In this document: positions 54,060-63,600 of the stretch, one piece after another | Layout of the letters: the number at the start of each line of letters is the position of its first letter | Position numbering within the stretch: the first letter of the stretch is position 1 | Origin: Sphaerotilus montanus | GTDB taxonomy: Bacteria > Pseudomonadota > Gammaproteobacteria > Burkholderiales > Burkholderiaceae_C | Reading direction: 5' to 3' | Assembly (NCBI RefSeq): GCF_013410775.1 | Contig: NZ_JACCFH010000001.1 | Span: 4,769,820-4,833,819, forward strand | DNA length: 64,000 nt | Program-made: the position numbers and the translations under genes | Notes under the pieces: model-generated | What the model was told of the DNA's origin: nothing | Database searches by the model: none | Seen by the model: the letters and a program-made list of their open reading frames with translations, nothing else

Positions 54060-54449
54060 TCAGGCCGTCCGCGGCGGGGCTCGGGGGGGGATCGGGGGGC
54101 CGGCAGGCGCGGGTTGCGGTGCCTGCAAGGGCTCGATGACCGGACGCAGGCGCAGCACCGGCCGATCAAAGTCGGCCCGGCGATCAGGTGCCGGCCACTC
54201 GGCCAGCAGCACCGGGCTCAGACAGGCCGCGCAGTGTGCGCCACCCATGACATCGCCCGCCAGAGGCTGTTCGTCGCTGTCAATGGGTGCACTCGCCACA
54301 TTGACCGAACAGACCTCGGCCAGCATCGCCGCGCGCACCGGGTCGGCCGCAGCGATCAACCGCGACAACGTCGGCAGACACGCCGCGACCAGGAGCAGCC
54401 AGCAGGCCATCCGGGTCAGTCGTGCCAGTGAGCGTCGAAGCGCGGTCAT
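54060..54449 (-). CDS. DUF2946-family exported protein (first of two)
   Basis: This 129-residue protein has an N-terminal membrane or signal segment (MACWLLLVAACLPTLSRLIA) and the DUF2946 pattern: an early cysteine (EVCSVNVAS) and a HCAACL motif about 50 residues further. The tail is Pro-rich. DUF2946 proteins often lie beside copper genes and may bind Cu(I) through these thiols and the histidine. It is the 5'-most gene on this strand, now separated from the rest by the IS3 insertion. A paralogue is at 55114. Confidence 0.72.
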   Translation of the reverse strand: MTALRRSLARLTRMACWLLLVAACLPTLSRLIAAADPVRAAMLAEVCSVNVASAPIDSDEQPLAGDVMGGAHCAACLSPVLLAEWPAPDRRADFDRPVLRLRPVIEPLQAPQPAPAGPPIPPRAPPRTA

Positions 54450-54464
54450 TCGAGAATTGTCCAA

Positions 54465-54581
54465 CTACTCAAGAAAAAATAACAACATATATTGAACTTT
54501 GCTGAATATATTGACTATTAAACAACAAAAGACAACACTTGAACGATCATGCCGCCACCCATCCTCAACCGGACTCCACCG
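54465..54581. promoter_or_regulatory. AT-rich divergent promoter region with ATATATTGA direct repeats
   Basis: This 117-bp spacer is far richer in A/T than its surroundings. The nonamer ATATATTGA occurs at 54487-54495 and 54506-54514, 19 bp apart. A plus-strand promoter can be drawn from TTGAAC (54492) and TATTAA about 18 bases on, for the PCu(A)C gene; several -35/-10-like pairs serve the other strand. It is the only evident promoter for the copper island's upper end. Confidence 0.5.
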
Positions 54582-55085
54582 ATGAAGACGTTTTTCAAGC
54601 CCTCGCGCCGCCAGCTCCTGACGACCGCCCTGGCGTTGGCCCTCACGCTGCCCTGCGCCGTGGTGGCCCATGACTTCAAAGCGGGCGACATCGTCATCGA
54701 CCACCCCTATGCCACGCCCTCGTTGCCAGGCACCCGCACCGGCGCTGTCTACTTCCGGGGACTGCGCAACACCGGGCGCAGCGCCGACAGCCTGGTCAGT
54801 GCGCGCACGGCTGCAGCAGGTTCGGTCGAGATCCACCGGATGGTCATGGACGGCGAGGTCATGCGCATGGGGGCGCTGGACAAGCTGGCCTTGCCGGCGG
54901 GCAGCGAGCTGCCGTTTCGACATGGGGGGCAGTACCACCTGATGCTGCTGGACCTGACGTCACCGCTGGTGGTGGGGGACCGCTTCCAGCTGACGCTGCG
55001 CTTCGAGCGCGGCGGCGAGCGAGAGGTCACCGTCTGGGTGCAGCAGCCCCGGCAAGCAGCACGCGACAGCGGCCACCAGCACTGA
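54582..55085 (+). CDS. Periplasmic copper chaperone PCu(A)C (second copy)
   Basis: This is a 167-residue precursor; the signal region (RRQLLTTALALALTLPCAVV) ends near AHDFKAG. The copper-binding residues read SVEIHRMVMDGEVMRMG and GGQYHLMLLDLTSPL, matching the PCu(A)C His/Met set, and the C-terminus DSGHQH adds histidines. The ATG at 54582 is chosen; an upstream ATG at 54549 is in frame. It is divergent from the DUF2946 gene at 54060 and convergent with the second DUF2946 gene, and is a second, only distantly similar copy of the gene at 43826. Confidence 0.9.
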   Translation: MKTFFKPSRRQLLTTALALALTLPCAVVAHDFKAGDIVIDHPYATPSLPGTRTGAVYFRGLRNTGRSADSLVSARTAAAGSVEIHRMVMDGEVMRMGALDKLALPAGSELPFRHGGQYHLMLLDLTSPLVVGDRFQLTLRFERGGEREVTVWVQQPRQAARDSGHQH

Positions 55086-55113
55086 CCATCGACCGCCTCG
55101 GCAGCGGGCCAGA

Positions 55114-55503
55114 TCAGGCGTGCGCGGGAGGGGCGCGAGGCGGCGCCGAGCGCCAGACCGGGGCCGGTCCGGGCAGGTACAGCGGCTCCATGGCGGGCCG
55201 CAGGTGTTGCGCAGCGGGCGCATGGTCGGCCCGGCGATCGGACTCGGGCCAGGCGAAGGCCACGGCCGCGGACAGGCACAGCGGGCAATGGGCGCCGTCC
55301 CCGGTGAATTCCGGATCAGGCACCTCCGACGCGGGGGCTGCCACCGACGCCATGCCGACCGAGCAGATCTCGGCCAGCACCGCCGCCCGTGCAGGATCGC
55401 CCGCGCCCAGCAGGCGCGACACCGTCGGAGCGGCGGCCACCATCAGGACGGCCAGCAAGGCCATCCAGACCAGGCGCATCAGGGAACGGCGACCGAGGGA
55501 CAT
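55114..55503 (-). CDS. DUF2946-family exported protein (second copy)
   Basis: This 129-residue protein has a hydrophobic N-terminus (LVWMALLAVLMVAAAPTVSRLL), an early cysteine (EICSVGMAS) and the HCPLCL motif about 50 residues on, then a Pro-rich tail ending PPRAPPAHA. It is paralogous to the protein at 54060, with the same layout. It is convergent with the PCu(A)C gene and 31 bases from the coaBC stop. Function unknown; a copper-linked periplasmic role is likely from context. Confidence 0.7.
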   Translation of the reverse strand: MSLGRRSLMRLVWMALLAVLMVAAAPTVSRLLGAGDPARAAVLAEICSVGMASVAAPASEVPDPEFTGDGAHCPLCLSAAVAFAWPESDRRADHAPAAQHLRPAMEPLYLPGPAPVWRSAPPRAPPAHA

Positions 55504-55534
55504 CACGAGACTGTACCGGGACGCTCCCCTGAAT

Positions 55535-56797
55535 TCAATCGCGGACCGGCAGGCGCCGCGCGATGTCCTGCATGAGCGCACGGGCCAGTTCCTGCTTGTC
55601 GCAGCGGCTGCCGTCCTCGGGCAGCGCGCGGGCGCCGTCGGCATCGACCAGCAGCAGCGCGTTGTCGTCGCGGCCGAAGGTGGCCGGGCCGAGGTTGCCG
55701 ACAATCAGCGGCACCCGCTTGCGCAGCAGCTTCTCGCGGGCGTGGTGTTCGAGCTTCTCGCTCTCGGCGGCGAAACCGACGCAGTAGGGCCGGTCCGGCA
55801 AGGCGGCCACGGCGGCGAGGATGTCGGGGTTCTCGCTGAGCTCGAAGGTCGGCGCGATCTTCTTGCCGTCCTTCTTGATCTTGTGCGCGGACAGGCTGGC
55901 CGGGCGCCAGTCGGCCACCGCGGCGGTGGCGATGAAGAGGTCGTGCAGCGGCGCGGCCGGCAGCACGGCGTCGTGCATCTGCTGCGCCGAGCGCACGTCG
56001 ATGCGGCGCACGCCACGCGGCGTGTCCAGGTGCACCGGGCCGGCGACCAGCGTCACGTCGGCACCGGCCTCGCGGGCGGCGCGGGCCAGCGAGAAGCCCA
56101 TCTTGCCGCTCGACAGGTTGGTGATGCCGCGCACCGGGTCGATCGCCTCGAAGGTCGGGCCGGCCGTGATCAGCACCCGCTTGCCCGCCAGCGGCTTGGG
56201 CGAGAGCGCGGCGATCAGGTCCTCGACGATCGCGGCGGCCTCGATCATCCGGCCATCGCCGATCTCGCCGCAGGCCTGCGCGCCCGCGTCCACGCCCAGC
56301 ACCAGCGCGCCGTCGGCCTGCACCTGCGCCACATTGCGCTGCGTGGCGGGGTGCGACCACATCTCGCGGTTCATCGCGGGCGCCAGGATCAGCGGCACCG
56401 GGCGCGCATCGGCCGCACCGCTGGCCAGCGGACGCGCCAGACAGGTCAGGCTCAGCAGGTCGTCGGCTCGTCCCTGCGCCAGGCGGGCGATGAAGTCGGC
56501 GCTGGCCGGGGCGATGACCACGGCATCGGCGCCGCGGGTCAGGTTGATGTGGGGCATGCCGTTGGGTTCGCGGGCGTCCCAGGTGTCGGTGGTGACGGGG
56601 TGGCCGGACAGGGCCTGCAGCGTCTCGGTGGTGATGAAGCGCTGCGCGCCGTCGGTCATGGCCACATGCACCTCGGCGCCGGCCTTGACCAGCAAGCGCA
56701 GCAGCTCGGCACTCTTGTAGCAGGCGATGCCGCCAGTGAGGCCCAGCACGAGGCGGCGGCCGGCGAGATCGGGGCGGGAACGCGTGGTTTCAGTCAT
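55535..56797 (-). CDS. coaBC: Bifunctional phosphopantothenoylcysteine decarboxylase/phosphopantothenate-cysteine ligase CoaBC
   Basis: This enzyme carries out two consecutive steps of coenzyme A synthesis. The 420-residue protein starts LVLGLTGGIACYKSAELLRLL (flavin-binding CoaC half) with the active-site histidine region PHINLTRGADAVVIAPAS and the PALNREMW-like PAMNREMW segment, then the ligase half with VLITAGPTFEAIDPVRGITN and SSGKMG. The ATG at 56797 is chosen. It is divergent from a TonB-dependent receptor gene. Confidence 0.96.
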   Translation of the reverse strand: MTETTRSRPDLAGRRLVLGLTGGIACYKSAELLRLLVKAGAEVHVAMTDGAQRFITTETLQALSGHPVTTDTWDAREPNGMPHINLTRGADAVVIAPASADFIARLAQGRADDLLSLTCLARPLASGAADARPVPLILAPAMNREMWSHPATQRNVAQVQADGALVLGVDAGAQACGEIGDGRMIEAAAIVEDLIAALSPKPLAGKRVLITAGPTFEAIDPVRGITNLSSGKMGFSLARAAREAGADVTLVAGPVHLDTPRGVRRIDVRSAQQMHDAVLPAAPLHDLFIATAAVADWRPASLSAHKIKKDGKKIAPTFELSENPDILAAVAALPDRPYCVGFAAESEKLEHHAREKLLRKRVPLIVGNLGPATFGRDDNALLLVDADGARALPEDGSRCDKQELARALMQDIARRLPVRD

Positions 56798-56880
56798 GGG
56801 CGGGGAGTCTAAACGGCCCTTTCGCACACCGTGTCCGGGTTCGACCCTGCGCCCCATCCGGGTGCAGCAACGGCGAGACA

Positions 56881-59115
56881 ATGCCCGCCATGCGCACCCA
56901 CACCGCCCTGACCCTGCCCTTCCCGATGCTGCTGCTGGCCAGCGTCGTCCAAGCCCAGACCGCCACACCGCCGGCCGAGCCGCCATCGACGGTGCCGGCC
57001 ACGACGCTGGAGCGGGTCGAGATCCGCCGCACGGCACCGTCCGACACGGTGCAGCGCCAGCAGTCCACGGCCGCGAAGACGGTGGTCGGCCGCGAGGAGA
57101 TCGAGCGCATGGGCGATGCCTCCGTCGCCGACGTGCTCAAGCGCCTGCCGGGCGTGACGCTGGGCGGCGGCCGGCCCGGCCGCGGTGGCGATGTCCGCCT
57201 GCGCGGGCTGGGCAGCGGCTACACGCAGATCCTGCTCAACGGCGAGCGCATGCCCTACGGCATGTCGCTGGACACCCTCACGCCGGACCAGGTCGAGCGC
57301 ATCGAGATCACCCGCGGCCCCAGCGCCGAAACCGGCGCGCAGGCCATCGCCGGCACGATCAACATCGTGCTGCGCGAATCGGTGCGCCAGCGGCTGAACA
57401 ACGTCCACCTGCGCCTGGGCCACGACGACGGCCGGTGGTCGCCGAACCTGAGCTGGACGCGCGCCGACCAGATCGACACCTTCAGCTACAACCTCGCGGC
57501 CAATCTGCACGACGGCCGTGACCGCGACCACACCGAAGCCCGCACGGAGGAAACCCGCCTGGCCGACGGCACCACGCTGCGGGACGAGCGGCGCACCACG
57601 GACGAGGTCTCGCGTCGCCAGGCCCTCCACGCCGGCGGACGCATGCAGTGGCGCCTCGGCGCGGGCGAGACCTTCGCGCTGATGCCGTTTGTCATCCTGT
57701 CCGAGTCGAGCAGCCAGAGCGTGCAGACCCTGCAATCGCTGACCCCGACCGCCGTCCCGGACTACGCCACCGCGGACCAGGCGGGCACCGGCCGCTTCGC
57801 CCTCGGCCGACTCAACGCACAGTGGCAGACGCGGCTCGACAGCGGCCTGCGCCTGGAGCTGAAAGCCGGCGGCAGCCTGAGCCGCTCTGCAGGCGACAGC
57901 GTGCGCACCGAACGCGATGGCAGCGACACGGCCCTGCGCCGCCTCGATGACGACCGGACCGGCAAAGACCGCGGCCTGAGCACGGGCGGCAAGCTCAGCC
58001 GCACCGCGGACGACGGCGCACACCTGCTCTCGCTGGGCTGGGAAGCCGAACACAACCAGCGCGAGGAAACCCGCACCACGCTGGAAACCAGCGCCACCGG
58101 CATGCGCGCGCTCAACGGCGAGGTCGGCGACACGCTGCAGGCGCGCACGCTGCGCACCGCGCTGTGGGCACAGGACGAGTGGACGGTGACGCCGCAGTGG
58201 TCGTTGCAGGGCGGCCTGCGCTGGGAGGCACTCGACACGACCAGCGACGCCGCCGACGGCCGCCTCGGCAGCCGCAGCAGCGTGCTGACCCCGCTGTTCC
58301 ACGCCGCCTGGAAGCCGGTCGAAGGGGGCAAGGACCAGGTGCGCCTGAGCCTGACCCGCAGCTACCGCGCCCCGACCCTCGCCAACCTGATCGCCCGCCG
58401 CAGCGAAGCCACCGGCACCAACCTCGAGACCAACCCCGACCGCGCGGGCAATCCGCAGCTCCGGCCCGAGCTGGCCACCGGGCTGGACCTGGCGTTCGAG
58501 CATTACCTGCCGGCTGGCGGCGTGCTGAGCATCGGCGTGTTCGAGCGCCGCATCGACCAGCTCATCCGCTCACGGACCACGCTGGAAACGGTCGACGGCG
58601 TGTCGCGCTGGGTGTCGCGCCCGCAGAACATCGGCGACGCGGTGACCCGCGGGGTCGAGCTGGAGGCCAAGTTCCGCTTGAGCGAGGTGGTGGCCGAGGA
58701 CGCGCCGCCGCTGGAGGTGCGCGCCAACCTGAGCGCCTTTCGCTCGCGCGTGACCAGCGTCAGCGGTCCGGACAACCGCCTCGACAAGCAGCCCGACTGG
58801 AGCGCCAACCTCGGCGGCGACTGGCGGGTCCGCGGCCTGCCGCTGGTGCTGGGGGCGAGTCTCAACTTCACGCCCGGGTACACGATCCAGCTCAGCGACA
58901 GCCAGCGCAACACGGTGGACACCCGCCGCGTGATCGACGCCTACGCGCTGTGGACCTTCTCGCCCGCGCTGCAGCTGCGCCTCTCGGCCAGCAACCTGCA
59001 GCCGCTGGACAACGTCAGCAGTGCCACCGTCACCACCGCAGACACCCGCCAGGTGGCGACGACCAGCAACCCTGGAACCACCGCGTGGGCGCTGCGGCTG
59101 GAGATGAAGCTCTGA
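56881..59115 (+). CDS. TonB-dependent outer-membrane receptor
   Basis: This 744-residue receptor (or 741 from the ATG at 56890) has a signal peptide ending SVVQAQ. The plug domain has SVADVLKRLPGVTLGGGRPG and DQVERIEITRGPSAETGAQA, then a barrel ending in aromatic WALRLEMKL. Strong predicted loops have high Arg/Asp/Thr content. The substrate cannot be named; it is not the siderophore subfamily of the receptor at 45262. It stands alone between coaBC and a PaaK-like gene, without a local tonB. Confidence 0.88.
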   Translation: MPAMRTHTALTLPFPMLLLASVVQAQTATPPAEPPSTVPATTLERVEIRRTAPSDTVQRQQSTAAKTVVGREEIERMGDASVADVLKRLPGVTLGGGRPGRGGDVRLRGLGSGYTQILLNGERMPYGMSLDTLTPDQVERIEITRGPSAETGAQAIAGTINIVLRESVRQRLNNVHLRLGHDDGRWSPNLSWTRADQIDTFSYNLAANLHDGRDRDHTEARTEETRLADGTTLRDERRTTDEVSRRQALHAGGRMQWRLGAGETFALMPFVILSESSSQSVQTLQSLTPTAVPDYATADQAGTGRFALGRLNAQWQTRLDSGLRLELKAGGSLSRSAGDSVRTERDGSDTALRRLDDDRTGKDRGLSTGGKLSRTADDGAHLLSLGWEAEHNQREETRTTLETSATGMRALNGEVGDTLQARTLRTALWAQDEWTVTPQWSLQGGLRWEALDTTSDAADGRLGSRSSVLTPLFHAAWKPVEGGKDQVRLSLTRSYRAPTLANLIARRSEATGTNLETNPDRAGNPQLRPELATGLDLAFEHYLPAGGVLSIGVFERRIDQLIRSRTTLETVDGVSRWVSRPQNIGDAVTRGVELEAKFRLSEVVAEDAPPLEVRANLSAFRSRVTSVSGPDNRLDKQPDWSANLGGDWRVRGLPLVLGASLNFTPGYTIQLSDSQRNTVDTRRVIDAYALWTFSPALQLRLSASNLQPLDNVSSATVTTADTRQVATTSNPGTTAWALRLEMKL

Positions 59116-59130
59116 CGCCGCGGGGGCCGT

Positions 59131-60552
59131 TCAGAGTTCGCTGACGACCTGGCGGAGCTTGCCGCTGCGCGGGTCGATCACCGGCGCCTCGTCGCTGGTG
59201 CTCAGGCGCACCGACAGGCCTTGCGCGACGAAGTAGCGGCGCAGGGCTTCCAGCGATGCGGCGCGCAGCGCGGCAGGGTCGGCGCACAGGCTCACGTCCA
59301 GGCGCAACTCCAGTGCATCGGGGGCGGTCTGGCGGAGCTGGAAGCGGTGCACGTCCGCCCCCTCCTCCAGCGCCGTGGTCACCGCCATCGGCGACAGGTG
59401 GACCACGTCTCCAGCGGCGTTCGGAAACTGCAGCGTGTCGTCGCAGCGACCTTCGACGGTGAAGGACGGCCGGTGGTTGCCGCACGCACAGTCGTCCGGG
59501 TGCATCGTCACGCTGTCGCCGAGGCGGTAGCGGATCAGCGGCTGCACGCGGTTCGCCAGATTGGTCAGCAGCACCGAGTGCGATGCGGTGCCGACCGGAA
59601 CAGGCCGGTCCTGCGCATCCACCGGCTCCATCAGCACCCAGTCGTCGTTCAGGTGCAGGCGGCCATGCGGGCATTCGAAGGCGATGGCCAGGCACTCGGA
59701 GGCGCCGTAGTCATTGACCACCGGGGCACCGAACACCGACTCGATCCAGTCGCGTGTGCTGGCGGCCAGTCCCTCGCCACCGGACCAGAGCGCCAGGGGC
59801 ATCAGCCGCAGCCGCCCCGCCTCCTGCTGCCGCGCCAGCTCGACCAGCATGCTCGGGTAGCTGGCGATGAAGGCCGGGCGCCAGGCCTGCAGTTCGCTGC
59901 ACAGCTGCTCGATCGGCGCGGTCACGGAAAACGCCCGCGACTCGCTGCCCGCCACCGGGTTGAAGCGGCACTGGCGGGACCAGAAGGACACGCCGGCATA
60001 GTGCCCATCGAGTGCGGCCACCAGCGCGCTGCGCGGCCGCAGACCCCACGGACCCATCGCGCCGGTCGCCGCCAGGGCCCACCAGCGGTGGGTGGCAAAA
60101 CGCCGGTCCATGCGGCTTTCGAGCATCGTCGAGTACACCGCGAGTGCCGCGCTGTCCTGGATGAAGATGCCCGGCTCGCCGCTGGTGCCCGAGCTGGTCC
60201 ACACCGCGTAGCGGCGCAGGAAGTCCGTGCCGATCCGGCTCCGGTCGGCCAGAAAGGCCTCCACCCCCTCGCGCGTGATCGCCGGATCGGTCACCCAGTC
60301 GCCGAAGTGCCGCATGAGCTGCGACTTCGTGACCGGCGGCAGATCGGTCCACGACGCGGTCGTGACCCGGCCCGTGGCGCCGTGGTGCTGGCGGTAGAAC
60401 GCGCTGTGGGCGTGGGCATGGTCGAGCAGCGACTGGCATCGCTGTTCGACCAGACTGGGTTCGGCGGCCCGTGCGCCCGCGCCAACCCAGGATTTGGGGG
60501 TGGTCCAGGGGGCGATCCAGCCCGCCCAGGGTTCGTCTTGCTGCAATGCCAT
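59131..60552 (-). CDS. PaaK-like adenylate-forming enzyme (CoA-ligase family)
   Basis: This 473-residue protein is of the phenylacetate-CoA ligase type, which activates carboxylic acids with ATP. The ATP-binding motif VWTSSGTSGEPGIF (around residue 125) and the second motif YGASECLAIAFEC are visible, and DTLQFP-like hinge and late Lys regions follow. The ATG at 60552 has a good GGAGGAG ribosome-binding site; upstream in-frame starts lack one. It is convergent with the TonB receptor and not linked to phenylacetate genes, so the substrate is unknown; a role in a secreted metabolite is possible. Confidence 0.8.
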   Translation of the reverse strand: MALQQDEPWAGWIAPWTTPKSWVGAGARAAEPSLVEQRCQSLLDHAHAHSAFYRQHHGATGRVTTASWTDLPPVTKSQLMRHFGDWVTDPAITREGVEAFLADRSRIGTDFLRRYAVWTSSGTSGEPGIFIQDSAALAVYSTMLESRMDRRFATHRWWALAATGAMGPWGLRPRSALVAALDGHYAGVSFWSRQCRFNPVAGSESRAFSVTAPIEQLCSELQAWRPAFIASYPSMLVELARQQEAGRLRLMPLALWSGGEGLAASTRDWIESVFGAPVVNDYGASECLAIAFECPHGRLHLNDDWVLMEPVDAQDRPVPVGTASHSVLLTNLANRVQPLIRYRLGDSVTMHPDDCACGNHRPSFTVEGRCDDTLQFPNAAGDVVHLSPMAVTTALEEGADVHRFQLRQTAPDALELRLDVSLCADPAALRAASLEALRRYFVAQGLSVRLSTSDEAPVIDPRSGKLRQVVSEL

Positions 60553-60689
60553 GCTTGTCTCCTCCACCCGGGTCAGGTCGACCCGGGCCGTCATCGTCGC
60601 GCCATCATGGACGCGGCGGCTGACAGGGATCAGACAATCCGGCGTAACAGCCACCAGAACCGGCGTGACCCGCCCTTCTGGCTGGATCG

Positions 60690-63600
60690 TCAGGACCAGG
60701 TGCTGGTGATGAGGGGCACCAGCGCGGCACGGTAGGCCTCCGGCAGCGTGGTGGTGCCACCGGACGGCGCGTCGAATGCCGCCATCGCGCTGATGAGCGT
60801 GTCCACCTGCGTGTTCAGCAGCACGTGCCCGTCCGCGGTGCGGAACTGCTCGACCTGGCTGGCCGGGCCGGTGTCCCAGTCCATCACGTAGACCCGGTCC
60901 CAGCTGCCGATGACGCTGACTTCGAGGAAGCCGTCCAGCCGCTGGAACCAGAGCTGGTCGATGGCAATGTCGGGCCCGAACTCGATGACGTCCTGGTTGC
61001 CAGCGGTCTCGTCGTAGTCCCAGATGACATCCAGGCTGGCACCGCGACCAACCCGGTAGACGTCGTTGCCCGTGCCGCCGGCCATCGAATCCGCACCGCT
61101 GCCGCCGATGATGGTGTCGTCGCCGGCCGATCCGAAGACCACGTCGGTGCCGCCGCTGCCGTCGATGACGACACGGCTGCCGAGGATGCTGGTGCCACTG
61201 AAGTCCAGCACGTCGTCCGACCAGGAGCCGACGATGCGGGTCTGTCCGACCACGTCCCGGGTGTCGATCACCTCGATGCCGCTGGACACGTCGAAATTGA
61301 GCAGGCCGATGTCCACGTCGCCAGCCCCCTGGGCGTGGAGGGTGTCGATGCCGGTGGTGCCGGTGTCCTGGTAGGTGTCGAAGCCCTGGAAGGAGCGCCA
61401 GCCTTCGGCCTGGTTGCCGGTCACCTGGTAGGTGTCACTGCCCTCGAAACCGTCGAGGCGGTCGTCGCCGCCACCACCGACGATCTGGTCCGCGGCTGCG
61501 CTGCCGACGAGGGTGTCGCTGCCCCAGGCGCCGTCGATGAGCAGGTTGCTGCCCGTCAGCGTGGTGGTGCTGAAGTCGAACAACGTGGCATCGTCGCCGC
61601 CCAGCAGACGCACGGTGCCGGTCGCACCCGTGGCGTCGATGGTCTCGACACCCGTGTTCTGCCAGCCCGCCAGGCCGATGTCCACCGCCCCGCCCAGGGC
61701 GACCAGCCGGTCGATGCCCGTGGTGCCGGTGTCGCTGTAGGTGTCGTAGCCCTGGAAACTGCTCCAGCCGCCCGCGACGTTGCCGGTGACGCGGAAGGTG
61801 TCGCCCTCCTCGGCACCGTCGACCAGATCGTCGTTGCCGGCACCGATGATGGTGTCGGCACCGGCGCTGCCGAAGATGGTGTCATTGCTGTAGCCGCCAT
61901 CGATGACGAGATTGGCTCCGACCAGCGTCGTGGTGCGGAAGTCCATCACATCGGCCTCGTCGCGCCCCAGCAGGCGCACCAGGCCGGTGGCCCCGGTGGC
62001 GTCCACCACCTCGATCCCGGTGTTCTGCCAGCCAGCCACTCCGATGTCCACGTCGCCCGTGCCCAGCGCCACGATCTTGTCCGTGCCCGTGGTGCCGGTG
62101 TCGGCGTAGAGGTCGAAGTGGTGGAAGCTGTTCCAGCCCGCGGCCCGGTTGCCCGTCACGCGGTAGGTGTCGCTGCCGTTCTGGCCGTCGAGCAGGTCGG
62201 CGTCCGCGCCGCCGAGGATCACGTCATTGCCCGCGCTGCCCTTGATGGTGTCGCTGCCGTAGGCCCCGTCGATGAGGATGTTGCTGCCGACAAACGTCGT
62301 CGTGCTGAAGTCCAGCAGGTTGGCGCTGTCGTTGGCCCAGAGACGCACCCGTCCGGCAGCCCCCGTGCCATCGACCACCTCGATGCCGGTGCCCTGCCAG
62401 TCGTGCACCCCGATGTCGACATCACCGGCGCCGAGGGCCATGACCGTGTCGGTGCCGCTGGTGCCGCTGTCCTTGTAGGTGTCCCGGCCGTGGAACGTGG
62501 CCGCGGCATTGCCGGTGACGCGGTAGGTGTCGCTGCCACCGGCGCCGTCCAGGAGGTCCTCGCCGTGGTTGCTCACCAGCGTGTCGTTGCCGGCGCTGCC
62601 GTAGACGGTGTCGTTGCCGTTCGAGGCGTCGATCACCAGGCGCGTGCCCGTCAGCGTCACCGTGCGGAAGTCCAGCGTCGAGGCGCTGTTGTCGCCCAGC
62701 AGCCGAACGTTGCCGGTGGCCCCGCTCGCGTCGATCGCCTCGATCCCGCTGGTCGCGCCGAAGCTGCCCAGCAGCCCGATGTCCACATCCCCCGTGCCCA
62801 GCGCCACGATCTTGTCCGTGCCGGCCGTCCCGCTGTCCTTGTACGTGTCGTAGCCGTGGAAGCCGGTCGTCGTGTTGCCCGTGACGCGGTAGGTGTCGCT
62901 GCCACCGGCACCGTCCACCGTGTCCTCGCCGTTGTGGCTCACCAGCGTGTCGGCTCCGGCGCTGCCGTAGACCACGTCGTTGCCGTTGCCCGCGTCGATC
63001 ACCAGGCGCGTGCCCGTCAGCGTCACCGTGCGGAAGTCCAGCGTCTGCGCACCGCTGTCGCCCAGCAGCCGAACGTTGCCGGTGGCCCCGCTCGCGTCGA
63101 TCACCTCGATCCCGCCGGTCGCGCCGAAGTTGCCCTTGAACCCGATGTCCACGTCCCCCGTGCCCAGCGCCACGATCTTGTCCGTGCCGGCCGTGCCCGT
63201 GTCCGCGTAGGTGTCGTAGCCCTGGAAGCCGGTCGTCGTGTTGCCCGTGATGCGGAAGGTGTCACTGCCACCCGCACCGTCCACCGTGTCGTCCCCCCAG
63301 CCGCTGACGATCACGTTGTCCTGCGCGCTGCCGTACAGCACGTCGTGCCCGTACGCACCGTCGATGACGATGTTCGACCCCGTCAGCGTGACGGTGCGGA
63401 AGTCCAGCGTCGAGTTGCCTCCGTCGCCCAGCAGCCGCACCGTCCCGGTCGCCCCCGTCGCGTCGATCGCCTCGATCCCGCCGGTCGCGCCGAAGTTGCC
63501 CTTGAACCCGATGTCCACGTTGCCCGTGCCCAGCGCAGCGATCTTGTCCGTGCCGCTCGTGCCCGTGTCCTGGTACGTGTCGTAGCTGTGGAAGCTCGCC

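Noticed and set aside
54465..54581. Fnr-type TTGAT-N4-ATCAA box for the Crp/Fnr regulator
   Set aside because: I could find only imperfect matches with wrong spacing (for example TTGACTATTAAACAA), not enough to call a site.
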